This document shows, piece after piece, positions 6,963 to 16,412 of a stretch of 35,635 nucleotides of DNA. A program made the position numbers and the translations under genes. The DNA lies in contig JAQZAZ010000041.1 of the NCBI GenBank assembly GCA_029239355.1, positions 1 to 35,635 on the forward strand, written 5' to 3'. The notes under the pieces are model-generated. The model searched no databases, was not told the origin of the DNA, and saw nothing but the letters and a program-made list of their open reading frames with translations. The DNA comes from Sphingobacterium sp. GTDB taxonomy: Bacteria; Bacteroidota; Bacteroidia; Sphingobacteriales; Sphingobacteriaceae. Positions within the stretch are counted from its first letter, which is position 1. Each line of letters opens with the position of its first letter.

Positions 6963-8216
6963 ATGGACAGACCTTTAGAAAAGAAAAAGTGGAATAGCAA
7001 ACGTATCATGACTATTGTAGGGGTTGCTGGCATTGTTGGATTAATCGGTGCTAGCTTTTATTTTACCTCAGGCAAAAGCAAACTCAATGTAGAGGCTGAC
7101 CGCATCTCCATAGTCGAAATAAAAAATGGAAACTTTCAAGAATTTATCCCGATAAATGGTACAGTTCTTCCAATCAGCAGCATCTATTTAGACGCTTCTG
7201 TGGGTGGTCGCGTAGAAGAAAAATTTGTTGAGGATGGTACTGTCTTAAAAAAAGGAGATCCTATTATGCGCCTATCCAATACAGATCAAGAGCTCACACT
7301 GGTTCAACAGGAAACTCAGGTATTGAACCTATTGACACAGTCGCAGATCGCCCAGACGAATGCGCAACAGGCATCTATCAACAATCGTAATCAGATGGCT
7401 GATGTAGAACAGGCCTATCGAGAAGCTGAACGTGTCTATAACCTGAATAAAAAATTACTTGCTGAAAAAGCGATAGGTACGCAAGAATTCGAGAAATCGA
7501 AGAACGAATATAATTATCAAAAAGAACGTATCCACTTGACCAAACAGATCCTAAAACAAGACGAGATCTCCAATGCGCAAAAGACCAATCAGGACAAGCA
7601 GACTTACCAGCGAACACAGAGTGCATTGGAGTTAATGAAAAGAAAAATTGGTGACCTAATTGTGCGGGCACCTGTCGATGGCCAATTAACAGCTTTTGAT
7701 GCCGAAATCGGTCAAAATAAAAATGCAGGCGAGCGTTTAGGTCAAATCGACGTTTTGACAGGTTTTAAAGTTCGTGCCGATATAGATGAGCATTATATCA
7801 ACCGCATCTTTCCTGATTTGCAAGGAGAATTTTCTATCGGAGATAAAACTTATAAACTACGCATCAGGAAGGTATACACGCAGGTCACCAATGGCCGATT
7901 CCAGGTTGATATGGAATTTATCAATGACGTTCCCAAAGGGATCCGCCGCGGTCAGACCCTGCAGATACGCTTAGCATTAAGCGACGAAACAAAGGCCTTA
8001 TTATTGGCAAAAGGAGGGTTTTATCAACAGACTGGTGGTAACTGGATCTTCAAATTGGATAAAAATGGAAGCACAGCATATCGTGTGGATATCCAGCTAG
8101 GAAGGCAAAACCCCGAATATTATGAGGTCATCAAAGGTCTACAACCTGGCGATAAAGTTATCGTATCAAGTTATGAGACCTATGATAAGGTACAGGAGCT
8201 AAATATTAAAAAATAA
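6963..8216 (+). CDS. HlyD/MacA-type periplasmic adaptor (membrane fusion protein)
   Basis: The product is a 417-aa inner-membrane-anchored adaptor. A positive N-terminus is followed by one membrane segment at about 14-35. A split lipoyl-like domain follows (about 68-105, SVGGRVEEKFVEDGTVLKKG; and 232-262, VRAPVDGQLTAFDAEIGQ), with a long alpha-helical hairpin rich in Q, E and K between them (about 107-228). Beta-barrel and membrane-proximal domains lie at about 265-417 and end in a typical GLQPGDKVIVSSYE segment. Adaptors of this type form a ring linking an inner-membrane ABC or RND pump to TolC. The first gene of the rightward operon, it is followed by eleven MacB-like permease genes, so it most likely serves as their shared adaptor. 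It is the only adaptor gene in the window. Confidence 0.93.
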   Translation: MDRPLEKKKWNSKRIMTIVGVAGIVGLIGASFYFTSGKSKLNVEADRISIVEIKNGNFQEFIPINGTVLPISSIYLDASVGGRVEEKFVEDGTVLKKGDPIMRLSNTDQELTLVQQETQVLNLLTQSQIAQTNAQQASINNRNQMADVEQAYREAERVYNLNKKLLAEKAIGTQEFEKSKNEYNYQKERIHLTKQILKQDEISNAQKTNQDKQTYQRTQSALELMKRKIGDLIVRAPVDGQLTAFDAEIGQNKNAGERLGQIDVLTGFKVRADIDEHYINRIFPDLQGEFSIGDKTYKLRIRKVYTQVTNGRFQVDMEFINDVPKGIRRGQTLQIRLALSDETKALLLAKGGFYQQTGGNWIFKLDKNGSTAYRVDIQLGRQNPEYYEVIKGLQPGDKVIVSSYETYDKVQELNIKK

Positions 8217-8222
8217 AATCGC

Positions 8223-8281
8223 ATAGCGGTTATTGAAAAGATGAAATAGAAGAGACATTCAATCCTTTCAATAGCCGCTAT
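8223..8281 (+). repeat. Large inverted repeat (mRNA hairpin) between adaptor and first permease
   Basis: Two 19-nt arms (8223-8241 and 8263-8281) pair with 17 Watson-Crick pairs, one G-U pair and one mismatch around a 21-nt loop. The stem begins ATAGCGG and closes CCGCTAT. No T tract follows (TATAAGAAC comes next), so it does not look like a full intrinsic terminator. It would form in the operon mRNA just 18 nt before the P1 start codon and could stabilise the adaptor transcript's 3' end, attenuate read-through, or modulate P1 translation. Confidence 0.75.
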
Positions 8282-8299
8282 TATAAGAACATAAGAACG

Positions 8300-10675
8300 A
8301 TGATAAAGAACGCGATCAAAACTGGAATTCGTTCCTTACTGACAAACAAGAAGTTTACACTTCTGAATATTGCTGGACTAAGTATTAGTCTAGCGGTCGT
8401 TTTTATCATTGCTCTTTGGATTACCGATGAGCTATCCTTTAACAAGGTCTTTAATAATTCGAACAGGGTCTATGAACTTTCCGCAAACTTTGATAAAGAA
8501 AATGATCAATTTGTGCATGCGGGTCCACCACCGATTGCTATTTATGGCAAATCAAAAATTCCAGCTATTGAAGAAATCTGTCGTATAAGCGCGGGCCGGG
8601 ATATACAGTTCAATAAAAACGAACTCATGGCCCCGGAATATGGCGTATATGTTGATAGCACCTTTAACAAGGTATTTGATAGTTCTATAAAGTTATTGAA
8701 CCCTAATAAATTATTCCAGGGGAAACAGTCTATAGTCATTACAGAGAAGATTGCGAATAAATACTTTAAAAATGAAAACCCTTTGGGAAAAACGCTCTAT
8801 TTAGAAGTCGATCCTATTCTGAAAACAGGTAAACAACCCTTTTTAATTACTGCTGTAGTCAACAACTTTCCAAGTAATAGTTCACTTAAGGCTGACTACC
8901 TATTGCCTTTTGAATTATTGAACAGCCTTTCCAAAGAACCATTGGATGAGAAATGGGGTAATTTTCAATATTATATCTATTTTCTGTTAAAACAAGATAG
9001 CAAATCAGCACAAGTAGCAGAGCAATTGACTGCGATTCAAAAAAGCAATTTCCAAGGAAACCCATTGTACAGTAAATTCGCTTTCTTTCTACAAAAAATA
9101 ACACAGACAAATTTATACACCCCTAAGGATGACAATAACGGTATACAGTCCATTTATATATTCGCGATCATTGCCTTTGTCATATTGCTGGTTGCCTGTA
9201 TCAATTACGTCAATTTAGTCACAGCTAGGGCTACAAAAAGAACAAAAGAAATCAGTATACGCAAAATTATTGGAGCCAATAGAAGTCACTTATTTCTTCA
9301 ATACCTTATTGAATCTGCTGTATTATTTCTGATTTCTCTGTTTACAGCGACAGTGATTGCTTATTTAAGTATTTCGTTTTTTAATACGATCGCGGAAAAG
9401 AATATTCAATTCACCCTCCTTTCCCCTGAATTATGGTATATCTTTCTGCTCACTTTTATAGCAACTGTATTTATCGCAGGAATCTATCCTGCAGTACTTT
9501 TTTCAAGCAGCAAGCATTTGAGTCAATTAAAAAATAACAATACCTTATTTGGTAATAAAAATAATCTTCGAAAAGGTCTTGTTGTCTTACAGTTTTGTTG
9601 CACCGTGATACTTATTGTTACCACTTTTATTTTCGAAAAGCAGCTCCGCTACATGCGCAACAAAGACTTGGGCTACGATAAAGAAAATGTCTTTCTATTT
9701 GAGCAGAAAAACTTTTTAACGCATTATGAGGCTGTTCGCGACGAATTACAGAAACAACAGGGTATTTTAGGTGTAACGGCCGCCGGTAATGACATTAGTG
9801 ATATTGGGTCAGAAACAGCGGATATCAGTTGGGATGGTAAAAATCATCTGCAATCCAATTTCTTTATCAGCCGAGTTGCAATAGCTCCAAATTTCACTTC
9901 TGTGTTAGCTATTAAATTAGCCGAAGGAAATGGTTTTAAAAACAACCCCTCGGATAGCAGCCATGCTTTGCTCAATGAAACAGCAGTTAAACAAATGAGG
10001 CTAAAGAATCCGATTGGACAAACCATCACTTTTCAGGGTAAACAATTGACTATTGTGGGGATTATGAAAGACTTTAATTTTAATGATCTTAAAACAGCGA
10101 TAAAACCTTGCATATTTTTTTCGGGCATGGGCTATGCTCTCGGTGGAATGTATGTCAAAACAAGCCCAGGGCAGGAAAAGCAAGCGTTGGGTGCTGTCCA
10201 AAAATTATGGAATAAATATAATCCCGAATCAGCATTCAATTATTCTTTTATGGACGAATCTTTTGATAAAATGTATAAAAAAGATGTTATTCATGGAAAA
10301 CTTGTCCAACTATTTGCTGCCATTACGATCTTGCTTTCATGTATTGGTTTGTCGGGACTTGTATTATTCAGTACAGAAGCTAAACTTAAAGAGATCGGAA
10401 TCCGCAAAACCTTAGGCGCATCTAAACAAGATATTGTCATGATGATCGGGAAAGATTACATGGTCCCCGTGATACTTTCTTTCCTTATTGCATTTCCCAT
10501 TTCTTGGCTTATCATTTCAAATTGGCTTAACAATTTTGTTTACCGCACTTCAATAGATCCTTGGATTTTTTTACTGGCAAGCCTAATAACTATTTTATTG
10601 GTGGTCCTTACTGCCGGATCTGTTTCTCTGAAAGCGGCAATGGTTAATCCAACAAAGATTTTAAGGGACGAATAG
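8300..10675 (+). CDS. FtsX/MacB-type ABC permease P1 (fused double-unit)
   Basis: The product is a 791-aa inner-membrane permease. Predicted layout: TM1 about 20-42; first MacB-like periplasmic domain 43-283; TM2-TM4 about 284-303, 335-358 and 377-402; TM5 about 425-446; second periplasmic domain 447-666; TM6-TM8 about 667-688, 722-740 and 755-780. Each half thus repeats the four-helix MacB plan, whereas MacB itself is a dimer of single units. Two cytoplasmic coupling motifs that should dock the ATPase are present: RTKEISIRKIIGAN (about 313) and KLKEIGIRKTLGAS (about 694). Both halves have the IGKT- or IGQT-type segment near the end of the periplasmic domain. No ATPase domain is fused. The segment after TM4 reads SSSKHLSQLK instead of the F-x-P-I-x-x-LKG common in the array. 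The C-terminus is NPTKILRDE. The substrate is unknown. Confidence 0.92.
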   Translation: MIKNAIKTGIRSLLTNKKFTLLNIAGLSISLAVVFIIALWITDELSFNKVFNNSNRVYELSANFDKENDQFVHAGPPPIAIYGKSKIPAIEEICRISAGRDIQFNKNELMAPEYGVYVDSTFNKVFDSSIKLLNPNKLFQGKQSIVITEKIANKYFKNENPLGKTLYLEVDPILKTGKQPFLITAVVNNFPSNSSLKADYLLPFELLNSLSKEPLDEKWGNFQYYIYFLLKQDSKSAQVAEQLTAIQKSNFQGNPLYSKFAFFLQKITQTNLYTPKDDNNGIQSIYIFAIIAFVILLVACINYVNLVTARATKRTKEISIRKIIGANRSHLFLQYLIESAVLFLISLFTATVIAYLSISFFNTIAEKNIQFTLLSPELWYIFLLTFIATVFIAGIYPAVLFSSSKHLSQLKNNNTLFGNKNNLRKGLVVLQFCCTVILIVTTFIFEKQLRYMRNKDLGYDKENVFLFEQKNFLTHYEAVRDELQKQQGILGVTAAGNDISDIGSETADISWDGKNHLQSNFFISRVAIAPNFTSVLAIKLAEGNGFKNNPSDSSHALLNETAVKQMRLKNPIGQTITFQGKQLTIVGIMKDFNFNDLKTAIKPCIFFSGMGYALGGMYVKTSPGQEKQALGAVQKLWNKYNPESAFNYSFMDESFDKMYKKDVIHGKLVQLFAAITILLSCIGLSGLVLFSTEAKLKEIGIRKTLGASKQDIVMMIGKDYMVPVILSFLIAFPISWLIISNWLNNFVYRTSIDPWIFLLASLITILLVVLTAGSVSLKAAMVNPTKILRDE

Positions 10676-10703
10676 AAAAATACAGAACAAATAATAATAC
10701 ACG

Positions 10704-13070
10704 ATGATTAAAAACTTTATTAAAACCGCGCTTCGCAATCTTTGGAAAACCAAAGGTTACAGCTTTCTCAATATTTTTGGCCTGGCGGTGGGGATTGCTG
10801 CGGCATCGTTGATTTTTTTATGGGTTGAAAATCAGTTGAGCTACAACGATAATTTCGCCAACAAAAAGGACATCTACATTGTCAAATCAAAACAGACATA
10901 TGATGGCGCCACCTATGTTTTTCAATCTACTCCAGGACCTTTTGCCCAAAGCATAGAAAAAGAAATTCCCGGTATCAAGCATGCCGTGCGCATCAGCTGG
11001 AATTCGCCAATGCTGTTTTCTGTCGGCGACAATAATATATTTCAAACTGGGGTGTATGCTGATGGTAGCATTGCTGATGTACTATCCTTGGAATTTCTGG
11101 AAGGTGACAGAAAAACAGCCTTCGATCAAGTCAATAATATCGTATTATCAGAAACAGCAGCAAAACAATTATTTGGTAATCGCCCTGCATTGGGAAAAAC
11201 TGTCAAAACAAACAATAGTGAGCCATTTATTGTAGCAGCAGTAATTAAAGATTTACCCAAAAATAGCAGTTATGATTTTCAATGGCTCATCCCTTTTAAA
11301 AAGTTCGAAACTGGACAAGATTGGCTGAAAAACTGGGGAAACAACGGCCTACAAACACTCGTTCAAATCGAGGAAAGTGCCAACGTTGAACAAATCAACA
11401 GGTTGATGATGGATTTCGTCAAAAACAAAACCAAGGGTGAAGTCACTTTCTCGCAAAATTACCTTTATCCAATGGAACGTTGGATTACCTACAATCAGTT
11501 TGATAACAGCGGTATCGAAAAAGAAGGTGGCATCAAGAATATTCGGCTATTTACCTTTATCGCCTGGGTGGTCTTACTGATTGCCTGCATCAACTTCATG
11601 AATCTTGCAACTGCAAGGTCCGAAAAAAGAGCAAAAGAAGTCGGTATGCGCAAAGTGGTTGGCGCAAGCCGCAAATCACTTATTACGCAATTCTTGGGAG
11701 AATCCCTTGTATTGGCTATTATTTCCTCTCTCGTGGCCATATTACTGATATACATCTTTATCCGTCCTTTTAACACCATGATCGGCCAAGAACTTCAGGT
11801 GAACATTTTGGCTCCTTCACACCTCTTATTTCTGACAACAATAACATTGGCATGTGGACTATTTGCAGGTAGTTATCCAGCATTTTTCCTTTCTGCATTC
11901 AAGCCACTTTCAACGATCAAAGGGGCTAAACAGAAGGCAGGTAGTGGAAGTCTAATACGCAAAGGTCTGGTAATCTTGCAATATACAGCATCAGTTGTAT
12001 TGATTATCTGTACCATTATTATTTATCAACAGATTCAGCATAACAAAAATAGGGATCTCGGATTTGATAAGAGTCAAGTATTGACAACAGCACTTCAAGG
12101 CGATATGGCTAAACATCTTCCGCTGATTAAAAATCAATTATTGGCAACGGGAGTCGTTCAAGAAGTCGGTGTCAGTGATATGAGTATCCTTAATATCAAC
12201 TCCAATACATCCGGCTTTAGCTGGGATGGAAAAGATCCAAATGCGAGTATTTTGATTGGCATGTTGCGCGCCGATGAGGGCCTTATCCCAGCTTTGGATT
12301 TAAAGCTATTTGACGGCAGGAACTTTCATAAAAATTTTATGGGCGATAGTACGTCGGTTGTCATCAACGAAGCATTTGCAAAGCTTATCCGAAAAGATGG
12401 CCTTGTTGCCGGTGACATCATCAGTTACGGTGAAGAAAAACTCACCATTGCAGGCGTCGTCAAGAACTTTGTTTATAACAATGTATATGCCGATCCTGAG
12501 CCGATGCTATTTCTACCGATGAATAAAGATAATGGTATCATGACCATCAAGACAAAGGCTGGAATCGACTTACCAAATGCCATTCAACAAATCGAAAAAA
12601 TTATTGTCAAAAATAATCCCGGCTTCCCCTTCGACTATAAGTTTTTGGATGATAGCTTCAACAATAAATTTAAAGATGAACTTTTTGTACAGCAGTTATC
12701 CAGTGTATTTGCCTTAATGTCTATCATTATTTCCTGTTTGGGATTATTTGGTCTAGCTGCATATGCAACCGAACAACGCGCCAAGGAAATCAGTATTCGC
12801 AAAGTATTGGGTGCCTCTGTCTCAGGTCTTATCCAGATGCTCAATCGCGAGTTTGTCATTCTAGTGGCAATATCGTGCATCATTGCCTTTCCGATCGCCT
12901 GGATAATTATGAGCAAATGGCTAACCAACTATGCACATCATATTCAGATTTCATGGACTATTTTCATCATCAGTGGTCTGACGGCGACTATCATAGCTTT
13001 ATTGACAATTAGCTCTCAAGCTTTTAAAGCAGCAGTAGCCAATCCGACCAAAACACTCAGAGACGAATAA
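10704..13070 (+). CDS. FtsX/MacB-type ABC permease P2
   Basis: The product is a 788-aa permease with the same fused double-unit plan as P1, starting 28 bp after it. TM1 is at about 20-42 and the second helix (FIAWVVLLIACINFMNLATA) begins near residue 283. Coupling motifs are RAKEVGMRKVVGAS (about 311) and RAKEISIRKVLGAS (about 691). The periplasmic domains carry the family segments LSETAAKQLFGN and INEAFAKLI, and the C-terminus is NPTKTLRDE. P1 and P2 are the only permeases that precede the ATPase gene, and share the NPTK ending, whereas P3-P11 as far as seen end NPV. They may be a distinct pair, perhaps the original core of the locus. Confidence 0.92.
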   Translation: MIKNFIKTALRNLWKTKGYSFLNIFGLAVGIAAASLIFLWVENQLSYNDNFANKKDIYIVKSKQTYDGATYVFQSTPGPFAQSIEKEIPGIKHAVRISWNSPMLFSVGDNNIFQTGVYADGSIADVLSLEFLEGDRKTAFDQVNNIVLSETAAKQLFGNRPALGKTVKTNNSEPFIVAAVIKDLPKNSSYDFQWLIPFKKFETGQDWLKNWGNNGLQTLVQIEESANVEQINRLMMDFVKNKTKGEVTFSQNYLYPMERWITYNQFDNSGIEKEGGIKNIRLFTFIAWVVLLIACINFMNLATARSEKRAKEVGMRKVVGASRKSLITQFLGESLVLAIISSLVAILLIYIFIRPFNTMIGQELQVNILAPSHLLFLTTITLACGLFAGSYPAFFLSAFKPLSTIKGAKQKAGSGSLIRKGLVILQYTASVVLIICTIIIYQQIQHNKNRDLGFDKSQVLTTALQGDMAKHLPLIKNQLLATGVVQEVGVSDMSILNINSNTSGFSWDGKDPNASILIGMLRADEGLIPALDLKLFDGRNFHKNFMGDSTSVVINEAFAKLIRKDGLVAGDIISYGEEKLTIAGVVKNFVYNNVYADPEPMLFLPMNKDNGIMTIKTKAGIDLPNAIQQIEKIIVKNNPGFPFDYKFLDDSFNNKFKDELFVQQLSSVFALMSIIISCLGLFGLAAYATEQRAKEISIRKVLGASVSGLIQMLNREFVILVAISCIIAFPIAWIIMSKWLTNYAHHIQISWTIFIISGLTATIIALLTISSQAFKAAVANPTKTLRDE

Positions 13071-13144
13071 ACAATTTAAAAGAATATAATTAAACAGCAT
13101 ATTAACAGCCTAAAGCGATTGCCAAGGGCCCAAAACATAAAACC

Positions 13145-13852
13145 ATGAGCGCAAAAAATATGATTAAAATAACCAATCTTCAAAAGTATTACCGCACAGA
13201 GGAAGTCGAAACTGTCGCACTGAACAATTTGAATATTCACGTGAAAGAGGGTGAATTCGTCGCAGTAATGGGCCCTTCAGGTTGTGGCAAATCAACCTTA
13301 CTAAATATTATCGGTTTATTGGATGATTTGGACGAAGGAAGCTATTTATTCAACGAGATCGAAGTGGCCAAATTTAAGGAACGTGGTCGCTCGGATCTTC
13401 GTAAGCACAATATCGGTTTCGTATTCCAGAGTTTTAATCTGATTGATGAATTGACAGTATTCGAAAACGTGGAACTTCCTCTTGTCTATACCAATGTCCC
13501 TGCTGCCGAACGTAAGAAACGTGTCGAAGAGGTATTAGAGAAGGTACAGATCATGCACCGCCGCAACCATTTTCCGCAACAGCTTTCCGGGGGACAGCAA
13601 CAGCGTGTAGCCGTTGCCCGTGCTGTCGTCAATAATCCCAAATTAATTCTTGCCGATGAGCCTACTGGTAATCTAGATTCCAATAATGGCAACGAGGTAA
13701 TGCAGCTCTTAACCGAACTGAACGAAGCGGGTACAACTATCGTGATGGTAACCCACAGTGAACATGACGCCAAATTTTCGGATCGTGTCATCCGTATGCT
13801 GGATGGTCAGGTCATTATGGAAACTACATCATTAGGATCCCAGCAAAGCTAG
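13145..13852 (+). CDS. MacB/LolD-type ABC transporter ATPase, the only one in the locus
   Basis: The product is a 235-aa ATP-binding protein that would power the permeases. Walker A is GPSGCGKST (43-51), the Q loop Q95 in FVFQSFNL, the signature LSGGQQQR (147-154), Walker B LILADE with catalytic E172, and the switch histidine H204 in VTHSEHD. The layout and length are those of the MacB/LolD/FtsE group that partners FtsX-type permeases. The ATG at 13145 is used; a second ATG five codons on (13160, MIKITNLQKYY) is an equally credible start. It lies 74 bp after P2 and 94 bp before P3. Because it is the only ATPase gene among eleven permeases, it probably forms homodimers shared by all of them. 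The two coupling motifs kept in nearly every permease fit that. Confidence 0.95.
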   Translation: MSAKNMIKITNLQKYYRTEEVETVALNNLNIHVKEGEFVAVMGPSGCGKSTLLNIIGLLDDLDEGSYLFNEIEVAKFKERGRSDLRKHNIGFVFQSFNLIDELTVFENVELPLVYTNVPAAERKKRVEEVLEKVQIMHRRNHFPQQLSGGQQQRVAVARAVVNNPKLILADEPTGNLDSNNGNEVMQLLTELNEAGTTIVMVTHSEHDAKFSDRVIRMLDGQVIMETTSLGSQQS

Positions 13853-13946
13853 CTGTCCATTTTAAGGACAAGAAATGTTTTTAAAAATCTAAAGTGCTTA
13901 CCAGTGAAGCGCCAAGTATTATTAAACGAGTTTAAAGTATAAAACG

Positions 13947-16364
13947 ATGAAAGGTTTAAAATTAATTTTGAGACAATGGGGACGTAACCGCCTGTTTACC
14001 TTCCTTAATATTATCGGCCTAGCGATCGGGATCAGCGCAAGCTGGATTGTATTTCGAATTGTCAACTACGAATTTAGTTTTAACCACAATCATCCCGACA
14101 AGGAACGGATTTATAAACTTTACTCGGCGTTTAAGGAAGGTGAAAATATCCATCGTTTTGATGGAACTCCCTACCCTCTTGGCACTTATCTCGGGACTAA
14201 TTTAAAGAAAGATCTGACCGGATTGGAATTGGTTGCACCTATCGCTAGCCGATCATTTGAAAGCATTAAGGTAAAGCGTTCCAACAATGAAACATTGGAA
14301 TTCAATGAGCAGGACAAAATTGTTGCAGCCACTACGGACTATTTCAAACTTGTTCCCTACAAATGGATTGTTGGTAATCCGAATACCGCACTCAAAAACA
14401 ACAATGAAGTTATCCTGACGGCCTCACGTGCAAAGCAATATTTCCCCGATGCAGATTTAAAATCTCTTCTAGGCAAGACAATGCAATACGATGATCAGCT
14501 CCTTACTGTGACCGGAGTTGTCGTCGACTTAGACTATCCGAGCAGTTTTGTCAACAAGGAATTTATCCGTGTAAACCCCACTCCTCAGGAAGCAGAGAAT
14601 TGGGAGAATTCAAGTTCTAATTTCCATGTTTATGTTAAATTAACTGAAAACGGAAGTCCCGCGCAAGTCACTAGCGCTGCAACCAAAAAGTTCAATGATA
14701 TGGTGGGCGACAAATTCAAACAGCACAATATAACAGCTGGTTATGAGTTAGCACCACTTACGGACTTGCATTTCAATAAATTTATCTTGAACGGAAGTGA
14801 CAAGCAGGTGTTGTTCGGACTTATAGGTATAGCGATATTTCTGCTTATACTGGCAAGTATCAATTATATCAACCTGACTACTGCCCGTGTTCCTGCCCGG
14901 GCCCGAGAAATTGGTATTCGGAAAACATTGGGAGAACAACCCCGGCACCTGACACTGTCCTTTATCAAAGAAACCTTTTTTACCTGTCTATTTGGGCTGT
15001 TATTCTCCTGGCCATTGGTCAAAATATTTGAACTTACATTTAGTTCATATCTTCCGGAAAATCTAAACGCCTATTCAGATAGTCTACCTGTCTTTATCTT
15101 TCTATTGGGACTTATTACCCTATTAACGTTAATTTCCAGCCTATATCCGGCTTATCTCATCAATAAAGTACATGTCGTAGAGGCCATCAAAATACATGCA
15201 ACAGATAGAATTTCGTTTGGTGGCATTTCGCTCAGAAAGATCCTCATTGTCTTTCAATTTGTAATTGCTCAGGCTTTTGTCGTCCTGACAGTGATCATGG
15301 GTTTGCAATTACAACATGCTTTAAATAGCGATGTTGGTTTTCAGGACGATGCTGTTATTACACTCAAACTGCCTCATAGAAAAGCGGAAGATTCCGGTAA
15401 AAGTCCATTTCTGTTGAAAGAGCTTCTCCAAAAATATCCTGAAATTGATCAGGTTTCGCTAGGCCACCTCCCAATGAATAACGACCAATGGGGAAATAAT
15501 ATCGTTATGCAGAGCGATACCGGCCAGATCTTGGTCAATATGCCCTTTAAATATATCGAAGAAAATTATTTGGATGTATTTAAAATGAAACTGCTGGCTG
15601 GCCGGGCACTCAAACTTTCGGATACAACTTCAGGAATACTGGTCAATCAAAAAGCCATTAGTAAGTTTGGATTTAAATCCCCTGCAGAGGCCGTTGGCAA
15701 AACCGTTTCTGTAAACGATCGTCCAACGACAATTGTCGGCGTACTGGCCGATTTCCACAACTTTAATCTCCACGCTCCATTAGAGCCCCTTGCGATGCAA
15801 ATATCAACCAACAAGGGCACGCTGCAGAATATTAATATTAAATTAAATGGAGAACCTAAAAAATGGCACCAGGCGATTGCATCCATAAAGGCTGAATGGG
15901 AAAACGTATATCCAAATGCACCATTTACCTACCAATTTTATGACGAGCGGATCAAGGAGCTCTACGAGAAAGACTATCGTTTTTATAAAATAATCAATTT
16001 ATCAACCTCAATTACCATTCTATTAAGCTGCTTGGGATTGATCGGTTTAGTGACATTAACTACGCATCAACGGACAAAAGAGATCGGTATCCGAAAAATT
16101 TTGGGAAGCACGGTCAGTGGAATTGTGCTACTGCTCTCAAAAGATTATATCAAACTAATTGTTATCTCGATCCTAATTGCTACACCGATTGCTTGGCTGG
16201 CGATTGATAAATGGCTAACAGACTTTGCTTTTAAAATAGAGCTCAGCTGGTGGATGTTTATTATTCCAGCGATAGTAACTATTGGCGTAGCATTTTTAGC
16301 CATGAGCTATCAATCCGTCAGTGCTGCCCGTGCAAATCCGGTAGATAGCTTAAGAGATGAATAG
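13947..16364 (+). CDS. FtsX/MacB-type ABC permease P3
   Basis: The product is an 805-aa permease and the first after the ATPase. It begins MKGLKLILRQWGRNRLFTF rather than the MIK opening used elsewhere. TM1 is about 20-40 and the second helix (IGIAIFLLILASINYINLTTA) starts near residue 290. The first coupling motif is unusual: RAREIGIRKTLGEQPRHL (about 317), where GEQP replaces the normal G-A-x-R. The second is RTKEIGIRKILGSTVSGI (about 708). In the first periplasmic domain it has NENNEVILTASRAKQYFPD-like features, with a shortened version of the family's IGKT turn (LLGKTMQYDD). It ends NPVDSLRDE, as do P4 and P5. Confidence 0.92.
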   Translation: MKGLKLILRQWGRNRLFTFLNIIGLAIGISASWIVFRIVNYEFSFNHNHPDKERIYKLYSAFKEGENIHRFDGTPYPLGTYLGTNLKKDLTGLELVAPIASRSFESIKVKRSNNETLEFNEQDKIVAATTDYFKLVPYKWIVGNPNTALKNNNEVILTASRAKQYFPDADLKSLLGKTMQYDDQLLTVTGVVVDLDYPSSFVNKEFIRVNPTPQEAENWENSSSNFHVYVKLTENGSPAQVTSAATKKFNDMVGDKFKQHNITAGYELAPLTDLHFNKFILNGSDKQVLFGLIGIAIFLLILASINYINLTTARVPARAREIGIRKTLGEQPRHLTLSFIKETFFTCLFGLLFSWPLVKIFELTFSSYLPENLNAYSDSLPVFIFLLGLITLLTLISSLYPAYLINKVHVVEAIKIHATDRISFGGISLRKILIVFQFVIAQAFVVLTVIMGLQLQHALNSDVGFQDDAVITLKLPHRKAEDSGKSPFLLKELLQKYPEIDQVSLGHLPMNNDQWGNNIVMQSDTGQILVNMPFKYIEENYLDVFKMKLLAGRALKLSDTTSGILVNQKAISKFGFKSPAEAVGKTVSVNDRPTTIVGVLADFHNFNLHAPLEPLAMQISTNKGTLQNINIKLNGEPKKWHQAIASIKAEWENVYPNAPFTYQFYDERIKELYEKDYRFYKIINLSTSITILLSCLGLIGLVTLTTHQRTKEIGIRKILGSTVSGIVLLLSKDYIKLIVISILIATPIAWLAIDKWLTDFAFKIELSWWMFIIPAIVTIGVAFLAMSYQSVSAARANPVDSLRDE

Positions 16365-16412
16365 AAGAGTAAAGAGGCACAATAATAATCAATACAATTA
16401 ACACCTATCCCT

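Noticed and set aside
13486..13791. 101-aa minus-strand frame opposite the ATPase gene
   Set aside because: It is antisense to the conserved LSGGQ and Walker B region; its open frame follows from the codon pattern of the real gene.
13854..13870. TGTCC...GGACA inverted repeat just after the ATPase stop codon, resembling the palindromic enhancer
   Set aside because: The arms are separated by 7 rather than 6 bases, the inner CG pairs are missing, it is single, and no TGGCA element follows at 52-54 bp.
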